Shown one piece after another: positions 26,208 through 34,316 of a DNA stretch of 64,000 nucleotides. Location: positions 124,001 through 188,000 of the forward strand of contig CAWBLP010000010.1 of assembly GCA_963789495.1 (NCBI GenBank). Reading direction: 5' to 3'. The translations under genes were made by a program, and so were the position numbers. The notes beneath the pieces are model-generated. The model was not told the DNA's origin and made no database searches. It saw nothing but the letters and a program-made list of their open reading frames with translations. Every line of letters begins with the position of its first letter. Positions within the stretch are counted from its first letter, which is position 1. Source of the DNA: CAWBLP01 sp963789495 (GTDB lineage: Bacteria; Pseudomonadota; Alphaproteobacteria; Acetobacterales; Acetobacteraceae).

Positions 26208-27971
26208 TTACAACGCCGCGAGGGTTTCGAACACGTCGCCGGCTGGTGGCAGCGCCAGAATATGACGCCGGTGCCACAAGGCGTAGAACAAGAGCTGCCA
26301 GGCCGCGAAGCCTTCCCGCCAGCGGCGGATTCCCCGGAACAACGCGATCACGCGATCCGGATGGGCGATTTCCGCGATGCCGGGTTGTGCGGCGACCAGC
26401 GGGCCGAGCCGAGCGCCCTGGCCTTTGATCCAGGCACCGACGGGGACGGTGAAGCCTTGCTTGGGGGCGAACGGCCGCGCCATCGGCAAATGCTGTTCAA
26501 GCCACTTGCGCAGGATCCATTTGCCCACGCCCTTACGCAGTTTCATGGTATCCGGCAGGCGGAACGCGGCCGCGGCGATGCCGGGGTCGAGGAACGGCGT
26601 GCGGCCTTCCAACGCGTGGGCCATCAGGCAGCGATCCAGCTTCAGCAGCAGATCATGCGGCAGCCAGTCGGTCATGTCGGTAACCTGCGCGGTCGCCAGC
26701 CGTGACCGCCCGCCCTCGGCCGCACGCGCCTCGGCCGCCACAATGCCGTCCCGCCACCCGGTCGGACGAGTGCGCAGCACATTCACCCGGTCGAAGCTGC
26801 CATGGGCGTACATCGCCCGGCCGCCCATCCACCACGGCCGCACGGCGCGGGCGTAACGCGGATAGCCGGCGAACATCTCGTCACCCCCCTCCCCGCTCAG
26901 CACCACCTTCACGTCCTGCCGGGCGCGTTGCGCCAGGAACCAGGTGGGAATGATGGCGTAGTCGGCCGAAGGATCGTCCATGCAGCCGACTATTTCCGGC
27001 AGATGACGCCACACCATCGCCTCGGAGATTTCAATTGCCTCGTGATGCGCGCCGACCGCCTTCGCCACCGCGGCGGCGTGCTCGCGCTCATCGGCCGCTG
27101 CCGGCACGTCGAACCCGGCGGTGAAGGCGCGCACCGGCTCGCTGTTCAGGCGAGCCATCAGCGCGATCAGGGCGGAGCTGTCGATGCCGCCGGACAGGAA
27201 CATGCCGTAGGGCACGTCGGCGCGCTGGTGCAGATCGACGCTTTCCTCCAGTGCGCGATCCAGCCGCACCAGGGCGGAATCCTCGTCGATATTCTCGGGA
27301 CCGCCTTCCGGGATGTGGCTCACCCGGCGGCGATCCAGCACCCGGCCGTCGGCGCAGGTCACCGTCTCCCCGGGCAGCAGGCGCTGGATGCCCTCGAAGA
27401 TCGTGTCGGCGCCGGTGGTGAATTGCAGCTGCAGCAGTTCCTCCCGCACCGCGGGCCGCACAGCGCGGGCGACCAGCCCGGCCTCGAGCAGCGCCTGCGG
27501 CTCCGAGGCGAAGGCCAGACCGTCGGCGATCTGGGCGATATAGAGCGGCTTGATGCCGAACGGATCCCGCGACAGGGTCACCGTGCGCTGCAGCCGGTCA
27601 TGAACTGCGATGCCGTACATGCCGCGCAGCTGCTGCGCATAATCGGCGCCGTCGCGCAGCCACAGATGCAGCGGCGGCTCGCAATCGCTGTTGGTGGCGA
27701 AGCTCACGTTTGGCATCGCGGCCCGCAGCTCGCGATAATTATAGATTTCGCCGTTGCAGATCAGCGTGGCGGGACCGGCGAACAGCGGTTGGTCGCCGGT
27801 GACCAGGTCGATGATCGCCAGCCGGTTGTGCACCAGGGCGACGCGGCCGACCACGGCATGGCCGGTTCCGTCCGGGCCGCGATGATGCAGGGCATCGATC
27901 AGCCGCGACAGCATGGCGGGATCGGGCGGAGACGCGCTGGGCGAAAGAATCAGGCCGGCAATGCCGCACAT
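26208..27971 (-). CDS. asnB: Asparagine synthetase (glutamine-hydrolysing)
   Basis: Two-domain enzyme of 587 residues. The N-terminal class II glutaminase begins MCGIAG, so Cys2 is the nucleophile after removal of Met1. The C-terminal synthetase domain carries the PP-loop FLSGGIDSSAL and the LSGEGGDEMFAGYPRYA block. It would make asparagine from aspartate, or, as in several polysaccharide loci, amidate a sugar or peptide. It starts three bases after the glycosyltransferase stop, so the two are one transcript. That neighbour makes a surface-glycan role as likely as amino-acid supply. Confidence 0.9.
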   Translation of the reverse strand: MCGIAGLILSPSASPPDPAMLSRLIDALHHRGPDGTGHAVVGRVALVHNRLAIIDLVTGDQPLFAGPATLICNGEIYNYRELRAAMPNVSFATNSDCEPPLHLWLRDGADYAQQLRGMYGIAVHDRLQRTVTLSRDPFGIKPLYIAQIADGLAFASEPQALLEAGLVARAVRPAVREELLQLQFTTGADTIFEGIQRLLPGETVTCADGRVLDRRRVSHIPEGGPENIDEDSALVRLDRALEESVDLHQRADVPYGMFLSGGIDSSALIALMARLNSEPVRAFTAGFDVPAAADEREHAAAVAKAVGAHHEAIEISEAMVWRHLPEIVGCMDDPSADYAIIPTWFLAQRARQDVKVVLSGEGGDEMFAGYPRYARAVRPWWMGGRAMYAHGSFDRVNVLRTRPTGWRDGIVAAEARAAEGGRSRLATAQVTDMTDWLPHDLLLKLDRCLMAHALEGRTPFLDPGIAAAAFRLPDTMKLRKGVGKWILRKWLEQHLPMARPFAPKQGFTVPVGAWIKGQGARLGPLVAAQPGIAEIAHPDRVIALFRGIRRWREGFAAWQLLFYALWHRRHILALPPAGDVFETLAAL

Positions 27972-27974
27972 CGA

Positions 27975-29117
27975 CTAACGGATCTCCTGCAACAGCACCG
28001 CTTCCAGCCTGGCGGACTGGGTACGCGCATTCAGCTCGCTGCGCACGTGATGGAATGCGCCCTGCGCCAGGCTCTGCCGCAGTGCCGGCGTGGATACCAG
28101 ACGTCGCATCGCGTCGGCGAGTCCGACCCCATCGCCAGGCGCCACCAGCAGACCGCTTCGCTCGTGGCTGACCGCCTCGGCGATCCCCCCCTGGGCGGAG
28201 CCGATTACCGGGCAGCCTTGCGCCATCGCCTCCGGAATCACGCTGGGCAGACCCTCGGCATCGCCATCGGCCGCGATGATGCTCGGCACCAGCAGCGACC
28301 AGGCCTGCGCCATGCGCTGCTGCACCGCGTCCGGCGCCAGCCAGCCGGTCAGCTCCACGCCGCCTGCCTCGCGTGCCAGGGACTCCAGCGCAGACCGCAG
28401 CGGCCCGTCGCCGACGCAGACCAGCTTCGTGTGGTCGCCGGCGGCGCGCAGGTGGCGAATCGCGTCGGTCAGCACGCCGATACCCTTCTTGGCGACGAAG
28501 CGGCCTACGAACAGATGAACCGGCCGGGTCGGTGGCGGCGGTGGCGCATCGGGTACTTCCACGCCGATCGGCAGCACCAGCAGCTTGTTCGCCGGCACGC
28601 CGTGTTGCGCAGCGATCTCGGCCACCGCTGCCGAGACGCAGACGAAGTGGGACGCCGCCGCCACCACGCCTGGCCAGCGCCGCGCCTGAACCGTGCCGCG
28701 CCAGTTGCGCGCCTTGCTCACGTCGCCGCCATGCAGGGTGACGACCAGGCGCATGGCGTGAGCCTGCACCAGCGGCAGGGCGAGCGCCGCGCCGCGGGCG
28801 AATTGCGCGTGCAGCACCGGTGCGAACGTCCCAGCCGGCAGCGGCGGTGCGATACCGAGGCGCCCGAACAGCGCCCGCCGCGCCCAGCCAATAGGGCCAG
28901 GGCCGCCGAGACGATGGACCGGCGCCGCGAGGGCGGCCGCCTGCGGCATGACGTGGCGGCCGACCCAAAGCGGCGTCAGCCGCGTGAACTCGACATATTG
29001 ACGGCGCAGGAAGCTCAGTTCCGACGGCACGCCGATACGGTCGCGATAGACCAGGAAACGGATCGGCGACGCCGCGGCGGGCAGATCTCCGGGTGCGTGA
29101 ACGGGGGCGATGCGCAT
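27975..29117 (-). CDS. Glycosyltransferase, GT4-like
   Basis: Glycosyltransferase of 380 residues with a GT-B layout. The N-terminal acceptor half includes VVTLHGGDV; the C-terminal donor half includes VHLFVGRFVAKKGIGVLTDAIRHL, VCVGDGPLR, ELTGWLAP and the EX7E-type EGLPSVIPEAMAQGCPVIGS block typical of GT4. The start at 29117 follows a GCAGGAG site directly; longer frames overlap the YgfZ promoter region. It likely builds an exopolysaccharide or lipid-linked glycan with the co-transcribed asparagine synthetase homologue. Confidence 0.82.
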   Translation of the reverse strand: MRIAPVHAPGDLPAAASPIRFLVYRDRIGVPSELSFLRRQYVEFTRLTPLWVGRHVMPQAAALAAPVHRLGGPGPIGWARRALFGRLGIAPPLPAGTFAPVLHAQFARGAALALPLVQAHAMRLVVTLHGGDVSKARNWRGTVQARRWPGVVAAASHFVCVSAAVAEIAAQHGVPANKLLVLPIGVEVPDAPPPPPTRPVHLFVGRFVAKKGIGVLTDAIRHLRAAGDHTKLVCVGDGPLRSALESLAREAGGVELTGWLAPDAVQQRMAQAWSLLVPSIIAADGDAEGLPSVIPEAMAQGCPVIGSAQGGIAEAVSHERSGLLVAPGDGVGLADAMRRLVSTPALRQSLAQGAFHHVRSELNARTQSARLEAVLLQEIR

Positions 29118-29325
29118 CTCCTGCCGCCGGGCGGGCCGAGGGGCTCCCGATGGGTTCCCCGATCCGGTCCGGTGATTACCTGCCTTGCCCTGTGTGTCGC
29201 CAGCACCCAATTCTGGCGGCTGGGGACAGCTTCCGCGATCGGGCCAGGCGTGATTCGCCCGTGGCCCCTGCTGGAGCGGCGCGGACGATACCGCCGGGCA
29301 ATCCACCGGCGGGACCGGAGGATAC

Positions 29326-30144
29326 ATGACTCGACTGGCAGCATTGCCCGAACGCGGCGTGATCGAAGTGGCCGGGCCGGACCGGGTGGAATTCCTGCAA
29401 GGCCTGGTGTCGAACGACGTGGCGCAGGCCACACCGGGACACGCGGTCTGGGCGGCGCTGCTGACACCGCAGGGCAAGTGGCTCGCGGACTTCTTTATCC
29501 TGGCCGATGGCGAGCGCCTGCTGCTGGACGCGGAACGGGCGCAGCTGCCGATGCTGGCACAGCGGTTGAGCCGATTCCGGCTGCGCGCCCAGGTCACCGT
29601 GCGGATCGACGACGCGTTGCGGGTCTATGTCGCCTGGGATGGCACACCGGATCTTCCGGCGATCGCCGCACCCGACCCGCGGTTGCCGGAGGCGGGCTGG
29701 CGCGTGCTTTCCACCGACACCCTGCCCAGCGACGCGGATTTCGCCGCATGGGATCGCCATCGCCTGGCGCTGGGGCTGCCGGACGGGTCGCGCGATCTGG
29801 AGTCGGAGAAGACGGTGCTGCTGGAGGCCGGATTCGACGAGCTGTCCGGCGTGTCCTGGACCAAAGGTTGCTACATGGGCCAGGAACTGACCGCCCGCAC
29901 CCGCTATCGCGGCCTGCTGAAGCGGCGCCTGGTGCCGGTCGAGGTCGATGGTCCGCTTCCTGAAACTGGCACGTCGGTGGAGCGCGGCGATGCGGAGGTA
30001 GGAACGTTCCGCTCCGGCCGCGACGGGCGGGGGCTCGCGATTCTGCGGCTGGACGCCCTGGATACGGCATTGCGCTGCGGAGAGGCCTCACTGATCCCCC
30101 GCATACCAGGCTGGATGCGACTGCCGGAGCCAGCGGCCCGGTGA
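29326..30144 (+). CDS. ygfZ: Folate-binding YgfZ-family protein
   Basis: Folate-dependent accessory protein for iron-sulphur enzymes, 272 residues. The signature WTKGCYMGQELTARTRYRG (about residues 180-198), holding the conserved cysteine, is intact. The N-terminal ALPERGVIEVAGPDRVEFLQGLVSNDV and C-terminal glycine-rich segments are also typical. The gene stands alone on this strand. A link to iron-sulphur ActB in the same window is only conceptual. Confidence 0.88.
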   Translation: MTRLAALPERGVIEVAGPDRVEFLQGLVSNDVAQATPGHAVWAALLTPQGKWLADFFILADGERLLLDAERAQLPMLAQRLSRFRLRAQVTVRIDDALRVYVAWDGTPDLPAIAAPDPRLPEAGWRVLSTDTLPSDADFAAWDRHRLALGLPDGSRDLESEKTVLLEAGFDELSGVSWTKGCYMGQELTARTRYRGLLKRRLVPVEVDGPLPETGTSVERGDAEVGTFRSGRDGRGLAILRLDALDTALRCGEASLIPRIPGWMRLPEPAAR

Positions 30145-30470
30145 TGGGTGGACATCGATCCTACGCCGATCGCGGGGTGGCGCGGCTCTGATCCCGCCTG
30201 TCGTGCGCACTCACCTGTTGATTCGCCGTCCCATGGCTCCGCTGCTCGATCGGATGTGGCGGCCATGGTGGGCCAAAGCCGGGCCAGAGGACCAGATAAG
30301 GCGCGAGCGAGGCAACTGATGTGGGGCCGGACAGCAGTGGGTCAGGCCCGCCCATAAACCCTGCGCGCTCGGCGGCACCCATACGATACGCTCCCACACG
30401 ACCGGCCCTGCCGCTTAACTCGCCGCCGCCGCTGCGGCGCACTACTCGTCAGTAGTAAAGGGAACGCGCC
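30145..30470. other. 326-base non-coding gap before the luciferase-like gene
   Basis: No convincing gene is seen on either strand. The right end carries ACTACT-CGTC-AGTAGT, a perfect 6-base inverted repeat at 30441-30456. It is followed by AAAGGGA and the ATG at 30471, so it overlaps the 5' leader of the next gene and could be an operator or a translation-affecting hairpin. No clear promoter could be assigned in the rest. Confidence 0.45.
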
Positions 30471-31679
30471 ATGAAGTTCGGCATCTTTTATGAGCTGCAA
30501 TTGCCACGGCCCTGGGGGCCGGACGACGAACGCCAGCTTTATCAGAACGCCCTCCAGCAGGTGGAATTGGCCGACCAGCTTGGTTACGACTACGCCTGGG
30601 AAGTCGAGCACCATTTCCTCGAAGAATATTCGCACTCCCCTGCCCCGGAAATTTTCCTCGCCGCCGCCAGCCAGCGCACCAAGAACATCCGGCTCGGCCA
30701 CGGCATCGTGCAGCTCACCACCAATCCGCCGCAGCGCGTCGCCGAACGCATCGCCTGCCTGGACCTGGTGAGCAACGGCCGCGTCGAGTTCGGCACCGGT
30801 GAGTCCGCCTCGATCACCGAACTGGGCGGTTTCGATCGCGACATGGAAACCAAGCGCGAGATCTGGGAGGACGCACTGCGCTGCATCATCCCGATGTTCG
30901 AGGACAAGGGCGTCGCGCTGGACACCAAGTGGCACAAGATGCCGATGCGCAACGTACTGCCCAAGCCGGTGCAGAAGCCGCATCCGCCACTCTGGGTGGC
31001 CTGCTCGCAGCTTGAAACGATCGAGATGGCGGGCCGCCGTGGGCTGGGCGCACTGGGCTTCCAGTTTCTGTCCGCCGACGCGGCGCATGCGTGGGTGCAT
31101 GCCTACTACAACAGCTTCGTTAAGCGCCCGGACCGGCTGACCAATTATGTGACAAACCCGAACATGGCCCTGGTCAGCTATTTCATGTGCGCGGAAACCG
31201 ACGAGGAAGCCCGCCGCCGCGCCGACGGCGCCACCTTCTTCCAGTTCGCGCTGCGCTATTACGGGTCCAATTCCGGCCGCAAGCGTCCCGATCCGTATAC
31301 CGTGAACATGTGGGACAAATACAACAAGTGGAAGCGAGAGAACCCGGAGGCCGCGGCACGCGCGTTATCGGGGGGGCTGATCGGATCGCCGGAAACCATC
31401 CGCCGCAAGCTGCGCCGGTTCGAGAGCTCGAACATCGACCAGGTCATTCTGCTGAACCAGGCTGGCAAGAATGCCCACGCGCATATCTGCGAAAGCCTGG
31501 AATTGTTCGCCAAGGAAGTGATGCCGGAGTTCCACGCCAACATCCCGGCACATGAGGAATGGAAGCAGAAGGTGCTCGCTGGCGAGATCGAACTCGAGGA
31601 GATCGACACCGACCCCTTCAAGGAGCGTTTCGGGCCGAACACGGTGCAGGTCACGCCACAGCCTGCAGCCGCGGAGTAG
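30471..31679 (+). CDS. LLM-class flavin-dependent oxidoreductase (luciferase alpha-like)
   Basis: Protein of 402 residues in the bacterial luciferase-like superfamily, separate from the NtaA subfamily seen at 4912. Typical stretches are MKFGIFYELQLPRPW, EVEHHFLEEYSHSPAPEIFLAAASQRT, RLGHGIVQLTTNPPQRVAERIACLDLVSNGRVEFGTG and the C-terminal IDQVILLNQAGKNAHAHICESLELFAKEVMPEF. It would use reduced flavin to oxidise an unidentified organic substrate. No reductase is adjacent. Confidence 0.88.
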   Translation: MKFGIFYELQLPRPWGPDDERQLYQNALQQVELADQLGYDYAWEVEHHFLEEYSHSPAPEIFLAAASQRTKNIRLGHGIVQLTTNPPQRVAERIACLDLVSNGRVEFGTGESASITELGGFDRDMETKREIWEDALRCIIPMFEDKGVALDTKWHKMPMRNVLPKPVQKPHPPLWVACSQLETIEMAGRRGLGALGFQFLSADAAHAWVHAYYNSFVKRPDRLTNYVTNPNMALVSYFMCAETDEEARRRADGATFFQFALRYYGSNSGRKRPDPYTVNMWDKYNKWKRENPEAAARALSGGLIGSPETIRRKLRRFESSNIDQVILLNQAGKNAHAHICESLELFAKEVMPEFHANIPAHEEWKQKVLAGEIELEEIDTDPFKERFGPNTVQVTPQPAAAE

Positions 31680-31688
31680 CAGCGGGCC

Positions 31689-31732
31689 GCCTCTGTCGCG
31701 CGCCGACCGGCAACACCGGCGGGCGACAGAGC
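31689..31732. terminator. Hairpin between convergent genes (candidate bidirectional terminator)
   Basis: CTCTGTCGC at 31691-31699 pairs with GCGACAGAG at 31723-31731, with CCGG copies in the loop region that can extend the stem. It lies just after the LLM stop and before the convergent lptM stop, a natural place for a shared terminator. There is no strong T-run on either side. Confidence 0.5.
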
Positions 31733-31794
31733 CGCTCAGCGGATGCCGCGCAGCCTCACGTCGCGGCAGCGGGAGGATGGACCAGGTTCGGCCG

Positions 31795-31941
31795 TCAATG
31801 CGTCGGGTAGACCCGCGGCCAGGTGATCTTGTCGCGCGGACCAGGCGGAGACGGATCGCCCTTCTTGCCGCAGCCCGTCACCAGCAACAGGCCCAGCAGC
31901 GCCAGCACCGCAGCGACGCCCCGCGACCGCCAGGCGTTCAT
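31795..31941 (-). CDS. lptM: Small lipoprotein, LptM-like
   Basis: Predicted lipoprotein of 48 residues starting MNAWRSRGVAAVLALLGLL. The lipobox LVTGC puts the lipidated cysteine at residue 24, and the mature part (CGKKGDPSPPGPRDKITWPRVYPTH) has the GKKGPL-like opening of LptM, which assists LptD/E outer-membrane assembly. It overlaps the argH stop by four bases (ATGA). The order argH-lptM is common in proteobacteria and supports the call. Confidence 0.8.
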   Translation of the reverse strand: MNAWRSRGVAAVLALLGLLLVTGCGKKGDPSPPGPRDKITWPRVYPTH

Positions 31942-33367
31942 CGTCCCGCCTCCACCCCGCGCAGCGCGGTCAGCCAGCGCTCCGCTTCCCGCGCCACGTT
32001 CGCGGGCGAGGTGCCGCCATAACTGGTGCGCGACGCCACCGAGGCATCGACGCTCAGCACCGAGAACACGTCGTCGGTGATGCGCGGCTCGATGCTTTGC
32101 ATATCCGCCAGAGACAATGCCGCCAGATCGACCGCGCGCGATTCCGCCAGCGCGACCAGCCGCCCGGTCACGTGATGCGCATTGCGGAACGGCAGGTGCA
32201 ACACCCGCACCAACCAGTCCGCCAGGTCGGTTGCGGTGGCAAAGCCGGAGCCCGCCATTTTGCGCATCCGTGCAGTGTCGGGCGTCATGTCGCGCACCAT
32301 CCCGCCGATCGCCGCCAGCGACAGCGCCCAGGCCTCAGCCGCGTCGAACACCGGCTCCTTGTCCTCCTGCATATCCTTGGCATAGGCAAGCGGCAGGCCC
32401 TTCATCACGGTCAGCAGCCCGACCAGCGCCCCGGTCACTCGTCCGGTCTTCGCCCGCGCCAGTTCCGCGGCATCCGGATTGCGCTTCTGCGGCATGATCG
32501 AGCTGCCGGTGGTGAACGCGTCACTCAGCCGGATGAAGCGGAACGGCGCACTGCACCAGATTATTATCTCTTCGGCGAGGCGCGACAGGTGCATTGCCGA
32601 GATCGCCGCCGTCGCGAGGAATTCGAGCGCGAAGTCGCGGTCCGACACGGCATCCAGCGAATTGGCGGTCGGTCGGTCGAAGCCGAGCGCCGCGGCGGTC
32701 ATGTGCCGGTCGATCGGAAAGGAGGTGCCGGCCAGCGCGGCGGAGCCGAGCGGGCATTCGTTCAGCCGGGCCCGAGCTATCCGCCAGCCGGCCGCGATCG
32801 CGGGACAGCATTTCCACATAGGCCAGCAGATGATGCCCGAAGGTCACCGGCTGCGCGGTCTGCAGATGGGTGAACCCCGGCATCGGGTCCGCCGCGTGGT
32901 CGGCTGCCCGTTCCGCCAGCCCGAGCATCACATCGGCGATCTGCGCGTCCAGCCCGTCGATCGCATCGCGCACCCAGAGCCGGAAATCCGTGGCCACCTG
33001 GTCGTTGCGGCTGCGCGCGGTGTGCAGCCGGCGGCCGGCATCGCCGATCCGCTCGGTCAGCCGCGCCTCGATGTTCATGTGGATGTCTTCCAGCACCACA
33101 TCGAACGGAAACTGCCCGCCTGGCGATCTCCTGCGCGATGCCCTCTAGACCCGCGCGGATCGCCTGCTCATCTACGGTGCTGATGAGCCCGATCTTCGCC
33201 AGCATCGCCGCGTGCGCCAGGGAGCCGCGAATGTCCTGCCGCCACAGCTTGCGGTCGAAGCCGATCGAGGCATTGATCTCCTGCATGATGACGGAGGGGC
33301 CAGCGGCGAAGCGGCCTCCCCATTGCAGATTGGCGGGCTCGTTGCGGCGGTCCGGCGTGTCGTTCAA
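31938..33367 (-). CDS. argH: Argininosuccinate lyase, two apparent frameshifts
   Basis: Cytosolic lyase splitting argininosuccinate into arginine and fumarate. The reading passes through three frames. Residues 1 to about 80 run from 33367 (WGGRFAAGPS...GIAQEIA). The middle (FPFDVVLEDIHMNIE...HTARSRNDQVATDFRLWVRD...PGFTHLQTAQPVTFGHHLLAYVEM) begins near 33115. The last part (ARLNECPLGSAALAGTSFPIDR...) begins near 32778 and holds the signature GSSIMPQKRNPD. Removing one base at each switch gives 475 residues with every family motif in order. As argH is a core gene, sequence error is more likely than loss. It starts 15 bases from the divergent tlpA-like gene. Confidence 0.92.
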
Positions 33368-33382
33368 GGGAAAGGGTCCAGC

Positions 33383-33943
33383 ATGTTGATTGCGCGCCGC
33401 CTCCTGCTTGTCGCGAGTGGCGTGGCGGGCGGAACCCTAGCCGCCGGGCTGTGGCCGCGCAAACCGCGCGGCGCCGAACTGGACGACCTGACCGACAAGC
33501 TGGACCGGCTCAACCCGCCGGCCGACGCGCCGGATATCGGCTTCGTCGACTCCAACGGGACCGCGCATCACCTGTCGGAGTTTCGCGGCCATGGCATGGT
33601 GATCAATCTCTGGGCGACCTGGTGCGCGCCCTGCGTGGCCGAGATGCCGTCGCTCGCCGCGCTGTCGAAGGCGCTGGCACCCGAGGATATCGCGGTGTTG
33701 CCGCTGTCCTCGGACCGTGGCGGCGCGCAGGCGGTGGAAGGGTTTTTCGCCCGTCACGAGATCAGCGGACTGCCCGTGCTGCTGGACCCGCACGGCGCCG
33801 CCGCCCGCGCGTTCAACGCCCGCGGCATTCCCACCAGCGTGATGATCGACAAGCAGGGCCAGGTGCGCGCGCGGCTGGAAGGTTCCGCCGACTGGTCCTC
33901 GCCGCAGGCGATCGCGGCGGTGCGCCAGCTGATCGCCGGCTGA
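33383..33943 (+). CDS. TlpA-family thioredoxin-like protein
   Basis: Exported or membrane-anchored thiol-disulfide protein of 186 residues. Residues 1-25 form a signal or anchor (MLIARRLLLVASGVAGGTLAA). The thioredoxin fold follows, with active site WATWCAPC (Cys81 and Cys84) and a cis-proline loop near RGIPTS. TlpA-type proteins keep periplasmic cysteines reduced, notably for cytochrome c maturation or oxidase copper insertion. A DsbD-like electron donor is encoded 370 bases beyond this gene's stop, and the cytochrome-rich operon lies about 7 kb on. It diverges from argH. Confidence 0.88.
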   Translation: MLIARRLLLVASGVAGGTLAAGLWPRKPRGAELDDLTDKLDRLNPPADAPDIGFVDSNGTAHHLSEFRGHGMVINLWATWCAPCVAEMPSLAALSKALAPEDIAVLPLSSDRGGAQAVEGFFARHEISGLPVLLDPHGAAARAFNARGIPTSVMIDKQGQVRARLEGSADWSSPQAIAAVRQLIAG

Positions 33944-33947
33944 GCCG

Positions 33948-34223
33948 CTATCGCAACACCGCCAGCGCGGCGAGCCCGCAGGCATACGCCGTCAGCAGCG
34001 CCGCCAGGATGCCCCACATATCCGTTTTGCTCGGCTTTTCAGCGAGATCAGCCTTGGTGGCGAGGTGCGGCAGCGTCGCGTCCAAGCGTGCATCCATACG
34101 CGCGACCATGGTCCGCAGGTGGGTGACCACTCTGATCAGTTCGACCACAGCAGGCTCCTGGCGACCGACAGCGCCCTTCATGTCCCGCATGTCGTCCTCC
34201 GACCGGGACACGCGTGGCTCCAT
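33948..34223 (-). CDS. Hypothetical protein with C-terminal membrane anchor
   Basis: About 91 residues. A charged helical N-terminal region (RVVTHLRTMVARMDARLDA, coiled-coil-like) is followed by KADLAEKPSKTDMWGILAALLTAYACGLAALAVLR, one C-terminal membrane span. The start at 34223 is uncertain; an in-frame alternative at 34298 adds 25 residues. It ends four bases from the convergent tlpA-like gene. No function was recognised; similar short tail-anchored proteins are common in alphaproteobacteria. Confidence 0.5.
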   Translation of the reverse strand: MEPRVSRSEDDMRDMKGAVGRQEPAVVELIRVVTHLRTMVARMDARLDATLPHLATKADLAEKPSKTDMWGILAALLTAYACGLAALAVLR

Positions 34224-34316
34224 TGCTGGATTAAGTCCCACCGCCCGACCGGACCATCCATCGGCGCATCTCCCCGACCACGGCGCCAGAACAGGCACGG
34301 GTCGCTGAACCAGGAC

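Noticed and set aside
26802..29963. A 1053-residue plus-strand open frame
   Set aside because: It mirrors the asparagine synthetase and glycosyltransferase on the other strand and overlaps the YgfZ gene. Its composition (His/Arg/Gln-rich) is typical of a high-GC shadow frame.
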